Shown: one piece after another, positions 11,201 to 22,202 of the stretch
How positions within the stretch are numbered: the first letter of the stretch is position 1
Layout of the letters: each line of letters opens with the position of its first letter
Assembly: GCF_964275005.1 (NCBI RefSeq)
Contig: NC_092694.1
Location: 29,931,359 to 29,995,358 of the forward strand
Direction of reading: 5' to 3'
Source: Diadema setosum
Lineage: Eukaryota > Echinodermata > Echinoidea > Diadematoida > Diadematidae
DNA: 64,000 nucleotides
Translations under genes and position numbers: made by a program
The notes under the pieces: generated by a model
What the model was told of the DNA's origin: nothing
Database searches by the model: none
Seen by the model: only the letters and a program-made list of their open reading frames with translations

Positions 11201-12640
11201 CTCAATTTCAATAAATAACGTTTCTGCATATCTTAACGTGATTTCAGAACGGATTTTGAACTGTAAATTTTGCGCAATATAAAACGCAACACCGCCACCC
11301 CTTTTTCCTTGACGATCAGCCCTAACTAATTTATGATTGGGTAAATTAAAGATATCTGGGGAGTTTTGATGTAACCAAGTTTCACTTATTCCAATAACAG
11401 AAAATTCAAAATTGTTTAAAGAGTGCAAAAGATTTTCCAAATATTCAAAATTTTTATTCAAACTCCTAGAGTTTATATGAAGAAGTGAAATATTATCTGA
11501 ACTATACGATACAATATCATTGAATTCAAGGGGTGTGTAATATTTACTGTCGCGCACAGGCATAACGTCATCAGGAATATCAGGGGTATTCATATGTGAC
11601 GCCATTCTGTAATACAGAAATGTAAATTACCGGAGATTTGAGAGACAACAACTGCATAGGTGCTAATGTGCATTTTGCAAGTGCATACTACTGTGCAGGT
11701 GTGTGTACAAAGTGCAAATGTGTGTGGGGTTTCAATATACAATACAAAATTTGGTACAATTAGACCCATCTTGGTCACACTTACAATAATTACTAGTACG
11801 CAATTACAACAGATCACCAGGGGATAGCCGGACCACTCAGTATAAAGGTGTTGTGCTTTAAAACACGTACAGACAGAGAATTGAAGGACCGTGACAATTG
11901 CTCAGTTAAAGTTCAGGGAGACTTTCCCGTATACAGGGGGGGGGGGGGGGAGGGGGAGGGGAGTAAAGGGGAGTAAACAGTAAAGGTTCATTTCTTGCAA
12001 CATCTGTATTGGCTATTGAATGTGGGACTTTTAACCATGCACCCATTAATACACGTATCAGAGGAAAAAAAAACAGTACAAATACTGAATGGAAATCAGG
12101 GTGTTGATAGCAACCCGTTTAACATGCGTCAAACGCAGGTGCTACTTGCAGTGGCTTAATTACCATTGGAGATCAGTCGGTCGTGGCGCGAAAAAGCAGC
12201 CACGCCTCGTGTCGACACACAACATGTGAACGATTATACATTCATGGAAACTGCTTACTGTACATGTATAATACGGACGTCTTATCAATGGGTTCGGAGT
12301 TTCAACAGGTGATTCGTAGAACAAAGGGATTTTTTTTTTCGGACAGTTCACAGTAGGATAAATATCTGCCAAAGCGGTGAGGGATGTGCTGTACTAAAAA
12401 TAATAATAATAATAAAAAAAATCGGAGTTCAATACCAAAAAGTGTGGGAGGTTTAAAAGAACCATTTACCAGTTATAAATTAAAAGAGATTAGTGACTTT
12501 CTTTAAAAATTTAAAGTTGTGGGTTCAAAAACATTTTGAAACTATGAAGTGAAATATGTGGGTAGAAATGTCTGGCTTCAATCAATACGTGAAAAAATGA
12601 GGTACTATAAACTGTCACCATACTTAAAGTCATAAGAGCT
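8222..12640 (-). mobile_element. LINE copy 1 (CR1/L2-like), apparently near full length
   Basis: On the minus strand the element has a 5' UTR of about 1 kb (12640 to 11606), a single long ORF (11605 to 8636) and a 3' UTR ending in AATAAAAGCAAACAAACAAA at 8222-8238. The limits come from comparison with the decayed copy at 27824-33294: similarity starts near 12640/28165 and runs to the tail. A G-rich run at 11937-11960 lies in the 5' UTR. No target duplication could be found, so the 5' end may be truncated. Mobilisation is by target-primed reverse transcription. Confidence 0.85.
8636..11605 (-). CDS. Non-LTR retrotransposon ORF: APE endonuclease and reverse transcriptase, intact
   Basis: The 989-codon frame has no interruption. 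The N-terminal apurinic-type endonuclease (about residues 38-260) shows HINSRSL, ISETW (Glu75), GDFN (180-183) and the closing SDH (247-249). The reverse transcriptase (about 480-770) shows [21 protein letters not shown] (Asp622), GVPQGSILGPLLF and the FADD catalytic box (709-712), followed by the SNKLSLN and FLGV segments. The C-terminus carries the YPTR...IRYSGPDIWNNLP tail typical of CR1/L2/Jockey-group LINEs. The start ATG sits in ACAGAATGGCG, and the same start exists in the decayed copy at 29805. The protein nicks target DNA and copies its own RNA there. No ORF1 was found upstream. All catalytic residues I can check are present, so it could be competent; expression is unknown. Confidence 0.93.
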   Translation of the reverse strand: MASHMNTPDIPDDVMPVRDSKYYTPLEFNDIVSYSSDNISLLHINSRSLNKNFEYLENLLHSLNNFEFSVIGISETWLHQNSPDIFNLPNHKLVRADRQGKRGGGVAFYIAQNLQFKIRSEITLRYAETLFIEIENPLSKNVIIGLIYRPPDLNCELFCDELDLYLHKIGNESKHVFIFGDFNINFSPTSDNNNSLNFMHLMYSYGFMSIINKPTRINPHSSTQIDNIFSNVYNNTIMGGILCSEVSDHLPIFSICECKVGRNKLHDKIWYYKESKRNVELLKQNLFLEEWTDIYSINNVNLAYKCFNDKLLYYYENNIPLCRIRINRNKPRNPWITKGILKSIKTRNFLYKLHIRNPTEYNLNMYKVYRNKLTKLIRLSRRLYFSDRMKKVSSNINATWKIIKEVLGKKPDSPPADDITLNGIKINDPNMYANSFNSFFVNIGPELATKISNTSAHFTDYLFDQNQESIYLNPTSPSEIISITKSLNSSKSCGSDKISMMLLKEIVYPLAEPLSYIFNLSLSQGIFPDLLKIAKVNPVHKKDDPHEISNYRPISLLPSISKILEKIVYNRLLKFINKYDLLIPNQYGFRKNYSTDLALTQIYDKITSAFANKEHVAGIFCDLSKAFDTLDHSILLTKLSHYGIRGQAHLWLKDYLTNRRQYVIFNGCESDPLLIKCGVPQGSILGPLLFLLYVNDIINTSSLLSFVLFADDTNIFYSHKDLKILNDTLNIEISKVSNWFKSNKLSLNIKKTHFIHFKLHSHNEDTLIHINIDDIPLEKKMNSKFLGVYIDESLTWNEHLHHVTTCISRNIGIISKLKFFLPRSTLFLLYNSLILPYISYCNVVWGTCGSTKINSIFKLQKKVIRICTGSHFLAHTDSLFHELKTLKVFDLNIIQVAVIMFKYIHHQLPSSFDNMFRFNTSVHSYPTRICRNFHLLNPKLLVTHKSIRYSGPDIWNNLPDNIKSCSSIYSLKASLKRYLIQLYSPNQLS

Positions 12641-14716
12641 ACAACGTAGTGAAGCGCCTGCCTTCAGTGAACAGAGATACAACAACACGATAGATTGCAG
12701 GTAGAAGTACACGCACAGAACTGTATACTTCGGGTTTCACTCTGTGCAGGTTATCAAATCAATTCAAAAGCGTACCCAACATTCCGTATTCGGTGCATGG
12801 TTCGTGAACGTACCGGTACATGATCTGTCTAGAATAAGAGTACCGACACCATGTTATGAAGAGGCACATGATGTGATATCTTCTCGTGAACATAAACTAT
12901 TCTTTTGTATTGTAAGGGATTTGTTTTGTTTTGGTTTTTAGGGAAAAGGAAAAGAGAACAAATATCATTATGCATTGTAATCGTCAATAAAATGCTGAAT
13001 TTTTTACTATCATATAAAAAATGGCTGAAAGCGAAATTAGTTAATGAGGAAAAATGATCTCAATCCATGAGAAAAACTTTCACGTTAGAATGTATGCTTA
13101 GATAATATTTTGCTGGATGATTCGAGGATATCGTCATTATCATATAGAGCTTTGGTTTGCTTTGGTGAAAAATATGACAATGCTGACACGATGACATCAA
13201 CGAAAATGTATTAGTGACCATAACATCTTAAAGAAAGGGAATAGATTATGAGTATGTCTATTTATGATCCTTATAGCCATTTGTGTACAAGTAAATGTCA
13301 TGAGTCTTTAAAGTTTTGAATTGATGATACATAGAGCATCAACGTTTATATTTATATTCTTATAATGACTAATGTAGGGTGTATCTACCATAGGCCTACT
13401 ATCTGTGTAGTTCTAAATAGAAAGTTATTGCACATTATCAGCAAAGTGAAGAAAATACACAGTAACGAGATAGTAAACATTGTAGGTTAAGTATTTCATT
13501 GCTTTCATGTGCATGGTGGGAAAAAAGAAGTGATGATTCTTTGATTGTATTCCATTTCGGTATATCATGGTAATGAAAGAAAAAAAAATTCAAGTGTTAT
13601 AAACACCAGCTGGTTTCACACTGAGTGGGTACCAATCCACATAATACATATACGTACACAAGTGACATTTTAGTGCATACGTCCAACGGACATCGAAACC
13701 CATCGATACATTTCTAAAGACTGTATGTTGGACCAAAATGGCTCAAGAGCTACATGTTTAGATTATTCAAAGAGCTGTCAGCTTTCTATGGAGGCCCAAA
13801 AGAATAATGATTCTACAGGTGCATGAAGTTCGATGACGCCATCTTTCTGAGCAATCTGAAGATACGTTTAATATGTTTTGCTCGCTTATTCATGAAACAA
13901 AATGAAATTTCACCTAACGATAAGACATATGAAACACGAGTCAATATCATAAATATTTTGACAAGTCTGAATCAGAGCTGTATCATGTGAAAGTATTTGA
14001 AACTGTACTCTCCTGGAAGGCCCATATGTATTTTATCATTTTCTGCCTAACCGAGACATATGATCCTGATCCCATAATATTATGGTATAATCTTCAAGTA
14101 CAGTTTGTGATTATATCATAAATATAACGGATTTGCGTCCCCAGTCGAATGATTTCGATTGATATTTCACCTTGTTTACGCAATTTCTATTCGTGCATCC
14201 CCGTGTCAAATACAGCCCTTTTCTATAAGTAGGGATGGCGAAAAGTAATTACCATCATAAATACTTATCTTCCTTAGAAAGTGGTTGGTCATTATTCAAT
14301 GAGACTCGAATCAATTACTTTCCTATTCAGTTTATAGTATACACTTCAAATAGTTTTGAGTGGAACGAGCATGGTATCAAATGAAATAAGACTGTCAATC
14401 TGTAACTCCATTCTCTTGTATCTCCATGGCAGAACTGACGCATCGGTACAATTTTTTTTTTAGTCTAGTTGGAATTTATGTAAAGAAGTAAGAGTATATA
14501 CACGTGGGTAATATATCAGTACGGATTTTTGGAAATTGCCAGGTATTTTAGTGACATTTATGCAACATAACTAGAAGTCATGTAACACGCTTGGTATGCG
14601 AGAGTAATATCTCGCTCGGAAGGGAAGTGTTATTAGAAGTGAAATAAATACTCATGAAACAAATGAGAACATTTTTACTTCTCAATTCATATTCTCATTT
14701 CGATTGATTACTTTAA
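12641..14716. other. 2-kb AT-rich stretch without recognised features
   Basis: I see no exon with splice sites, no long frame and no terminal repeat. It is the longest apparently plain stretch in the left half of the window. Confidence 0.45.
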
Positions 14717-15001
14717 TTGCACCTAAATTTGTCTTTTGATTTGTTCTTTTGTTGTCTTTTTTTCTCTTTCAGTTCTTTTCTATTCAGGTGTACTCCCGAT
14801 GTATTGTGCACAAGATTTATGTTTTCTAGGGGTCAGCGATTTACAAGGCTTCTTTCTCTGCTTATACTCCCCCCTTTTTGTTGTTGTTTTGTGCATGTGT
14901 GTGTATTTCTTTTGATATTCTTATGTTCTATATTTGCATCTATTTGTTTTCAATTGTTTGATGATTCTTTATCGAATGGAGATAAACTTGAATTGAAATG
15001 A
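14717..15001 (+). mobile_element. LINE 3' UTR relic
   Basis: T-rich sequence followed by GAATGGAGATAAACTTGAATTGAAATGAA, which has the form of the 3' end of an invertebrate LINE with short TTGAA-type tail repeats. No coding region remains directly upstream. Confidence 0.4.
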
Positions 15002-15189
15002 ATTTAATACCCTTACTAAAATATTACGTAATAAATCGAAAATATATTATCATAAGCAATATTACAGAGGTATAAATGTGATACAGAAAGGACGTGGAAT
15101 GTTTTAAAACAAGCAATGAATATAACTACCGAAAATAATGTCTGGTATTTCGAAAATTTGATATGATGACAAGTTTTTTGATAATTCTC

Positions 15190-15995
15190 TTGATATCTTT
15201 TAATAGACATTTAACCACAATTGGAGAAGATATTGCTCAAGAAATTCCCAATACTGATAAATATTTTACTGTTTTGTTTTTTTAAATCAGTATAATACAC
15301 ACTCAATATTTTTCACTCCTACCACTAGGTATGAGGTTAAAGATAATCCGTATTGTATCTGGTTTGAAAAATACAAAAAGTGCAGGTTATGATGATATTA
15401 GTAATACATATCATTTTAAAAGGAGTTACATGTTCTATTGTGGATCCTTTGGTGTATACACCTTCAATTTGTCATTGTTAAATGGTCTGTTTCCGGAACA
15501 AATGAAAAAAAAAAGCCAACGTAATTCCTATATCTAAGAATGGAGACAAGATAGAGATAAGTCATTATAGACCTATTTCTTTATTATCTTGTTCATCAAA
15601 GATCGTATATAGAGAAATTTATATACAGGTATAAAAGAACAACGTATTGTGTTCTTACAAACTCTCAGTTTGGTTTCCGAGAAAAGCATAGCACCTCTCA
15701 CGTATTGTTGAATTTTGTACATACTTTAGATAACCACTCTCACTTGATCGGTATCTTCCTGGACTTCTCCAAGGTCTCCGACACTATAAATCATAATATA
15801 TTGCTCTGTAAGTTGTCCCACTATGGTAAAGGTGGGAAGGTGTTGGAGTGGTTCACAGTTATCTAACTGATCGTAAACAATATGTTTTTATAAACAATCA
15901 TAACTCTGATATGAGAGAATTATTGTGGCGTGCCACAAGGTAGTTTATTGGTCCCGCTGTTGTTTATGCCTCCTCCCATGTGTTATCATTCATGC
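15190..15995 (+). pseudogene. Decayed LINE reverse transcriptase, left part
   Basis: Conceptual translation with several frame changes gives, in order, a segment like TTIGEDIAQEIPNTDKYFT, then [78 protein letters not shown] and a damaged GVPQGSLL region. These are RT motifs 0 to B in the right order. The frame then reaches HVLSF and is cut by the foldback element at 15996. On the far side (18590 onward) it resumes as FMLFAGDS, the decayed form of the FADD box. It is the host of the foldback insertion and is therefore older than it. Confidence 0.8.
15988..15995. repeat. 8-bp target-site duplication, left copy (ATTCATGC)
   Basis: Identical to 18590-18597. The two copies bracket the foldback element exactly at its GGT/ACC ends. 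Confidence 0.85.
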
Positions 15996-15999
15996 GGTA

Positions 16000-16637
16000 A
16001 ATTGGCACCTCGTCTACACCTACCCTGTCCACTGTCCACCTAGTCTAATGCCATCTCGTCTAAACCCACTTCGTCTACTACCAACTCGTCTACCAACCAT
16101 TTTGTCTATATGCCAATTAGTCTAATTGTCATTTCGTCTACTAGCCATTTTATCTAATGTCCAATTTGTCTAAGTCACATTTCGTCTAACACCCATTATG
16201 TCTATTGACCATTTCGTCTAGTAATCATAAGGTCTATGAATAGAATAGTCTACAGCTCACTTTGTCTAATACCCAATTGGTCTACAACTCATTGTCTAAT
16301 AGTCAATTAGTCTAATAACCAGTCAGTCTACTGCCAACTAGTCTACTGCCAACTGGTCTACTCGCAACTCGTCTACTCCCAATTGGTCTACACCCAATTG
16401 GTCTACTCCCAACTCGTCTACTCCCAATTGGTCTACTCCCAACTCGTCTACACCCAAGTGGTCTACTCCCAACTCGTCTACTCCCAACTAGTCTACACCC
16501 AACTTGTCTTCTGCCAACTCGTCTACTCCCAACTCGTCTACTCCCAATTGGTCTACACCCAACTCGTCTACTGCCAACCCATATCTACTGCCAACTCGTC
16601 TACTGCCAACTAGTCTACTCCCAACTGGTCTACTACT
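16000..16637 (+). repeat. Left arm: tandem GTCTACTCCCAACTC-type 15-mers
   Basis: About 40 units. Outer units (16000-16330) are diverged (GTCTAATGCCATCTC and similar), while inner units (16330-16637) are nearly uniform with CAACTC, CAATTG or CAACTG endings. This gradient suggests recent homogenisation toward the centre. Open frames in it are translations of the repeat. Confidence 0.92.
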
Positions 16638-16639
16638 AG

Positions 16640-16640
<1 letters not shown>

Positions 16641-16680
<40 letters not shown>
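16641..16680. repeat. (TA)n microsatellite inside the foldback
   Basis: About 20 TA dinucleotides at the inner edge of the left arm. There is no equivalent at the inner edge of the right arm. Confidence 0.95.
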
Positions 16681-16684
<4 letters not shown>

Positions 16685-16792
16685 CCTTAAGTTTACTTCA
16701 TCCATTTTCTTTTTTCCCAGTTAAATAGGTTGAAAAACTTGCTGTGTTATTTTTGTGTTGGATGTGTAATTTATATCAGAAGCAATCATGCA

Positions 16793-17702
16793 GCATTTAT
16801 ATGTCCAAACTTCAACACTCCATCCATTCAACTTTGATAAACAATCATAAGTATGGTAAAAATGAAAAGGAACACATTAGAAGTACATTATCAGTATTCT
16901 TTATTCTGTGTGCCACGTACTGATGTATGTAAACGGTTAAATGCACAAAAAAGGTTGAAACAATACACAAAAATATGATTCATGTACAATTTATAGCTAC
17001 TACTAAGATAAATAATTTACTTGCCTGCAATGTACTCAATACACGTTTCGCGAGGAACCCTAAATAAGCATTTATATGTCCAAACTTCAACACTCCATCC
17101 ATTCAACTTTGATACACAATCATAAGAATGGTAAAAATAAAAAGGAACACTTTATAAGTACATTATCAGTATTTTTTATTCTGTCTGCCACGTACTGATG
17201 TATGTAAACGGTTAAATGCACCAAAAAAGGTTGAAACATATACACAAAAATATGATTCATGCCAATATATAGCTACTACTAAGATAAATAATTTACTTGC
17301 CTGCAATGTACTCAATACACGTTTCGCGAGGAACCCTAAAATTTAATAAGCATTTTGTTTATATGTCCAAACTTCAACACTCCATCCATTCAACTTTGAT
17401 ACACAATCATAAGAATGGTAAAAATGAAAAGGAACACTTTATAAGTACATTATCAATATTTTTTATTCTGTCTGGCACGTACTGATGTATGTAAACGGTT
17501 AAATGCACCAAAAAAGGTTGAAACATATACAAAAAAATATGATTCATGCCAATATACATTTGTATAGCTACTACTAAGATGAATAATTTACTTGCCTGCA
17601 ATGTACTCAATACACGTTTCGCGAGGAACCCTAAATAAGCATTTATATGTCCAAACTTCAACACTCCATCCATTCAACTTTGATACACAATCATAAGAAT
17701 AA
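16793..17702. repeat. Inner domain: ~280-bp tandem repeat, 3.2 copies
   Basis: Units start GCATTTATATGTCCAAAC at 16793, 17068, 17350 (with a small insertion) and 17639 (partial), spacings 275, 282 and 289. Each contains CTCCATCCATTCAACTTTG, a TGCCACGTACTGATG segment and CACGTTTCGCGAGGAACCC. No coding potential was recognised. Confidence 0.92.
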
Positions 17703-17894
17703 TAATCCATCCAACTACACGCCCACATCGTAACAACTAGAATAGTCTAATATTGATTTTTGTGCTAATCAAGGGCAGGGTTTGATATGAATAGTTCATG
17801 ACAGTGAGACGGATTGGACACTAGACAAAGTGGTATATTCATTATTAGCATGACCAGATGGAAATGATCAGTTTGGGTAAATTGTTGAGAGTAA

Positions 17895-18589
17895 AACTAT
17901 ATCAGTTGGGAGTACACCAATTGGGTATAGACGAGTATAGACCAATTGGGAGTAGACCAGTTGGGAGTAGACCAGTTGGGATTAGACCAATTGGGAGTAG
18001 ACCAATTGGGAGTAGACGAGTTGGGAGTACACCAGTTGGGAGTAGACCAGTTGGTAGTAGACCAGTTAGGAGTAGACCAATTGGGAGTAGACCAATTGGG
18101 AGTAGACCAATTGGGAATAGACCAATTGGGAGTAGACGAGTTGGGAGTAGACCAGTTGGTAGTAGACCAGTTGGGAGTAGACGAGTTGGGAGTAGACCAG
18201 ATGGGTATAGACCATACTGGGTATGGACAAACTAAGGGTTGGACGATATGATAACTAGACAAAGTGAATGTAGACTGAATGACTTGTAGACGAGGTGGGA
18301 GTAGACTAACTAGTAGTAGACAAAATAGATATTAGACGACATGGCAAATAGACATTGTGAGTGTAGACGATTTGGCTATTAGATCAATTGTTTTGTAGAC
18401 GAAATGCTCCTTAGACGAGTTGGGTGTTAGACAATACGGGTAGTGGGCAAAGTGACTATTAGACAATATGGGTACTGGACAAAACGAGTTGTAGACCAAA
18501 TGGGTATTAGACTAATTGGTAATAGACGATATGCCAGTAGACCAATTGGAAAATAGACATAGTGGCTGTAGACGAGGTTACTATAAACC
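17895..18589 (-). repeat. Right arm: inverted array of the same 15-mers
   Basis: Read on the plus strand the unit is GGGAGTAGACCAATT, the complement of the left-arm unit. Uniform units lie at 17940-18210 and diverged ones at 18240-18589, mirroring the left arm. Its outermost sequence pairs with 15996-16017. Confidence 0.92.
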
Positions 18590-18597
18590 ATTCATGC
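18590..18597. repeat. 8-bp target-site duplication, right copy (ATTCATGC)
   Basis: Identical to 15988-15995. Removing the element and one copy restores the reading frame of the old LINE across the insertion site. Confidence 0.85.
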
Positions 18598-18613
18598 TTT
18601 TCGCCGGTGACTC

Positions 18614-18652
<39 letters not shown>

Positions 18653-18655
18653 TAC
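18590..18655 (+). pseudogene. Decayed LINE RT, right part, running into (TG)n
   Basis: TTCATGCTTTTCGCCGGTGAC encodes FMLFAGD, the altered FADD box of the relic at 15190-15995. Similarity is lost at once in a (TG)n run at about 18616-18653, so the LINE is truncated here. Confidence 0.65.
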
Positions 18656-19140
18656 ATGAAGACCCAAATATTCCTTGCACACAGTAAATTCTGAGTTACA
18701 CAACAAAATTTATGTGATTGGATACGAGCTAATAAGCTGTCTCTGAATATTGCTACGGAGGTTAACTTGGACTAACGAACCATCACAACCATCAAAGATA
18801 CCCAGGCTCTCAAAGTTCAAGCTCTTTCAGACGTACTTCTACACTTCCTTGCACATCACCGGGGGACTACCTGATATGCTACGCAATGCCTGGAGGGGAA
18901 ATACTGTCTTCTGCAACACGCAACAAATCAACCTTTTTCAAGTTTAGCTCCTCAACTGTGGGTGAGTTGCTCTTTCTCCATTATGCACCAGTAATGTACA
19001 GTCAATAGTGCGTAACAAGAAAACCTGACTTCTACTTAGTAAACAGCCAGCCAGCTGGAAAAAAAAAAAAAACAAAACAAAAAAAAAAACCTTTTCAACA
19101 GAATAAAACCAGTCACACGATAAACAATAACCCGTATGTA
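18656..19140. other. Unassigned non-coding stretch
   Basis: Only a poly-A run near 19059-19089 stands out. Confidence 0.4.
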
Positions 19141-19330
19141 TGCTATACCACACACGACCACCGTGGAATAACCAGTAGGCCCTATGCTAAACCACACACA
19201 AACCACCGTGAAATAACCCGTGTGCTAAACCACTCACGAACCACCGTGGAATAACCCGTATGCTGAACCACATACAAACCGCCGTGGAATAACTCGCATG
19301 CTGAACCACACACGAACCACCATGTACGGG
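19141..19330. repeat. 38-bp tandem repeat, about 4.5 copies
   Basis: Units of the form GCTGAACCACACACGAACC...CCGTGGAATAACCCGTAT recur at 38-bp spacing; the first copy has a small insertion. The frame stays open on the minus strand only because 38 is not a multiple of three and stops are few. Confidence 0.85.
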
Positions 19331-19818
19331 ACCAACGTTTCCACACGCACAAACGCCAGGCTACACACACGCAGCGCATAACCGGATAAAACCATCCTCA
19401 ACACTACGCTCGTTGCCTTTCGATCGAATCCCGATTCCCGAACCCTCACGCAGACACAGAAAGACGACCGATTTACATCAAAATGTATAACATATCACTC
19501 CGCGTCCATCTGCGTGCACACACTACGCATGCGCCTGCGCCTGACTACAGCAAAGAGATTTTTCTCCTACCCGTCGAGGGTGGGCCGAGTTGTCCCACCC
19601 GTTGGTATCGATAGTGATCGTGAGCGCTTGTCTGTGTTTGAGTTTATTTTGTCTTTATGATGTCTTTTCTAACCGTAATTTTTATGGAATTGTGTTCAGT
19701 GGTTTCTTTAAAGAATATTTTCCAACTTTTTGGGGATACACGACGTAAAAATGAAATTTCAGACGTTTTTATCGCGGTTCGCGATCCCCATAGGCGCACG
19801 TTCATTTCTGCGCGGTGG
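19331..19818. other. CpG-rich non-coding stretch
   Basis: Locally high in CpG, including CTACCCGTCGAGGG and TATCGCGGTTCGCGATC. It could be an unmethylated promoter-like island or part of the element whose inverted copies lie at 19819-20151 and 23373-23699. No gene start was seen. Confidence 0.35.
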
Positions 19819-20151
19819 GCTAACTCGGCCCACTAAGTTTTAGTTGCGATTTGTCAAAAAAAAAATCCGTAAAACTGTCAATTTTATCATGTATGAAGGT
19901 GTATTCAGGGTACCTTCAACTAATTTCATCTTCGAGGGGGTTTGATTTTGCGCATGTTTGATGAAATATTTGATATTTGTTCGCATGATTTCATCTTTGC
20001 CGTATCCGCACCGCACTGGTCTCGCCACTGCAGCTCGATCGCTCTCGCCCAAACACACAGCGGCAGAGCTGAGCTAGCAGCGCCATGCCCTCTCGGCGAG
20101 GTGCGGCGGGGTGCGAGCGGCAGAGAGAGCAGCCGGCCACTCCACTCCGTA
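19819..20151 (+). repeat. Inverted-repeat arm, left (CpG-rich, ~330 bp)
   Basis: Starts GCTAACTCGGCCCACTAAG and ends near CACTCCACTCCGTAAAT. It is the reverse complement, with about 85-90% agreement by eye, of 23373-23699. It includes TTTGCCGTATCCGCACCGC and a GC-rich inner third. Open frames on both strands are shared between the copies but show no recognised domain. Confidence 0.85.
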
Positions 20152-21007
20152 AATAGGTTACGGTGGTTGAATTCCGGTTGAAATTTTTTGCTGCACTTCC
20201 CACTTTTCCATATTATGTGAAATCAAATTATGTAGCAGATCATTCGATGTGAACTACATGAAGGTCATATGCATTTGATTTTGTAGCTTAATAATTCACA
20301 AATCTATTCCTAAGCTCTACCCAGCTCAAGTTAATTGTTAATTTTTTTTTTTTTTTTTTGCTGATTTTATATATAGATTTGCGTTCTAATCAAAAGTTAT
20401 TTCTGTCAAATAAATGTTACTTTTTTTTCTTAATAAAAACAAGCAAGCAAAAGTCAAAGGGGTGGGTCTGGGCATTGATTAATAAATTTTTTGATATCCA
20501 GTGGTCAGTTATTTGACCTGTAGATATGGACGGTTTGGTTGAATGGTTGATTCATATCATGAAACCGGTAATGACTATAGTGCTAGCTATTAGGATTGGC
20601 CTTGTTTACATACCTTTTGTGTGTACTTTCAAAAATAAAAAAGAATTGTTTTTGTTTTGATGACATTGCCATTTTTGCCATGGGAATCCTTACCCTAATT
20701 CAAGAGAAAATTCCTCTGCTACCTGTAATGATAATGGCCAACCGTCAAGTTATTTTTTTTCGTTTTCTTTTAGTTTTGTAGTTTTCTTTTTACATATATA
20801 CAGTGTATATATCTCCCTCCATCTAACTATGTTATGTATACTGTGATATCTATTGGACCAAGCCTGGACTTCATATCTTAATATCCATGCCTTTAGCCCT
20901 ATTCATGTGTTAATCTTTTAAATGTTTATTTATTTGTACAAAATAAGGCTGATTATAAAATTCTCAAATCCTTGCTTGTCCTGCACTCATACTGTTGAAT
21001 TCATGCA

Positions 21008-21049
<42 letters not shown>

Positions 21050-22202
21050 GCAGCAAAAGGTCTCCCTTCTCAAGTACGGTACTCAAAGTGTTAGACATGA
21101 TTTGCAGTCATGCAGGGTCACAAAAGAAACATTGCAACATGCACTGGTATAGGCATTGGCAAGGTCATGCATATAAGCTCTCATCTTCCTTCACAGAAGA
21201 ATCTGTTGTTTTGTGGCCATTGCATCCTTTCGACTGTTGCCCTGCCCTTGATTACAATATACTGCTCTTTCCAAGAATGCAAGATCACACTAAATTTTGA
21301 ATAATATAATGTTAGCATGTAAAGTATGTTTTTTTTTTTTGGTCATTTTAACAGCTATTACTTTTCTTTTCTTTTTTCTTGAATAACAGAACATTCTCAT
21401 TTGACTTGAAATAATACTTTCATTTTCAATTATCACATTACCAAGTATCGTACCTGTGTACAAAGCTTTCTTTACACAACGGAATTGTAAAGTTCTGTAT
21501 TTTGTTATGTTTCTTTATCGTATGGCTCTATAGATTGCCTACTGCCAATATTAGTTCTGCTTCCTTTCCCCGTCTCTCTTTCCCTCTTCCATAACCCACT
21601 CGTTTCTTATGCGTGATGAATGTGTTTGTCAACAAATGACAAATTGGATTTTATTTGAAATACTGCATACTTCATGTGAATTGCACTCCAGTATGTGTTT
21701 TTTTTTTCGAATTCATATTTACATTTTTAGAACAACTAGTGTGTGCATATCTACACAGAATGTACACAAATTTGATACCTTTAATTAAAAAAAATCTCTA
21801 GTAGTGCTGTACTATATATGGATTAAAAACATATGTGACAAAAACATCATTTTAGAGCCATCAAACTTCATCTAGAGTGAATAGTGTGCATTCATAGAAT
21901 GTGAATTTGATTCCAACACATTTTATAGTGTGTTATAACGGTAACACAACATTTGTTCCTGTGACCCCGTAACAATTGCTCCGGTATTATTTTCTCCAAG
22001 GACTTGGGATCAAGGTTAGGATTGTAATAGGGTTCAGGGTTAGAGTAATGTTTCTTTGCAGAATTTATGTTTGGCTTAGCATGCAGAATTTTCAAGTACT
22101 ATGACTACTGCATAGCATTTACCACTCACGCGAGAAAATTGGAAAGTGCATCAAATGACGCCTTTTCCTCCAATTTCAACCATCCGCGCCCGTATCCGTA
22201 TC
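20152..22202. other. Unassigned AT-rich stretch with T-runs
   Basis: Long T-runs at about 20342-20359 and 21011-21044 may be poly(A) tails of minus-strand retroelements, but no element body was recognised. A short telomere-like GGGTTCAGGGTTAG stretch is near 22028. Confidence 0.4.

Larger units (their letters stand above)
15996..18589. mobile_element. TU-like foldback transposon with 15-bp-repeat arms
   Basis: The 2594-bp element has terminal inverted repeats that start GGTAAATTGGCACCTCGTCTAC on the left and, read inwards on the other strand, GGTTTATAGTAACCTCGTCTAC on the right. Each arm (15996-16640 and about 17895-18589) is built of tandem ~15-bp units of the type GTCTACTCCCAACTC, in opposite orientation. 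The inner part holds a (TA)n run and three ~280-bp tandem repeats. An 8-bp duplication flanks it. Established knowledge, from memory: TU elements of Strongylocentrotus have long inverted repeats with a 15-bp-repeat outer domain and 8-bp duplications. No transposase was found, so it is non-autonomous. It sits inside the RT gene of an old LINE. Confidence 0.88.

Noticed and set aside
16383-16613. Repetitive tyrosine/serine-rich open frames in the foldback arms
   Set aside because: They are translations of 15-bp repeats, which stay open in all frames without stops. Not proteins.
15988-18597. CRISPR-like array of short regular repeats
   Set aside because: There are no unique spacers, the units are contiguous 15-mers, arms are inverted, and the genome is eukaryotic.
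19942-20203. Protein-coding exon in the CpG-rich inverted repeats
   Set aside because: Open frames on both strands and in both copies reflect GC content; the frames differ between copies through indels, and no domain is seen.
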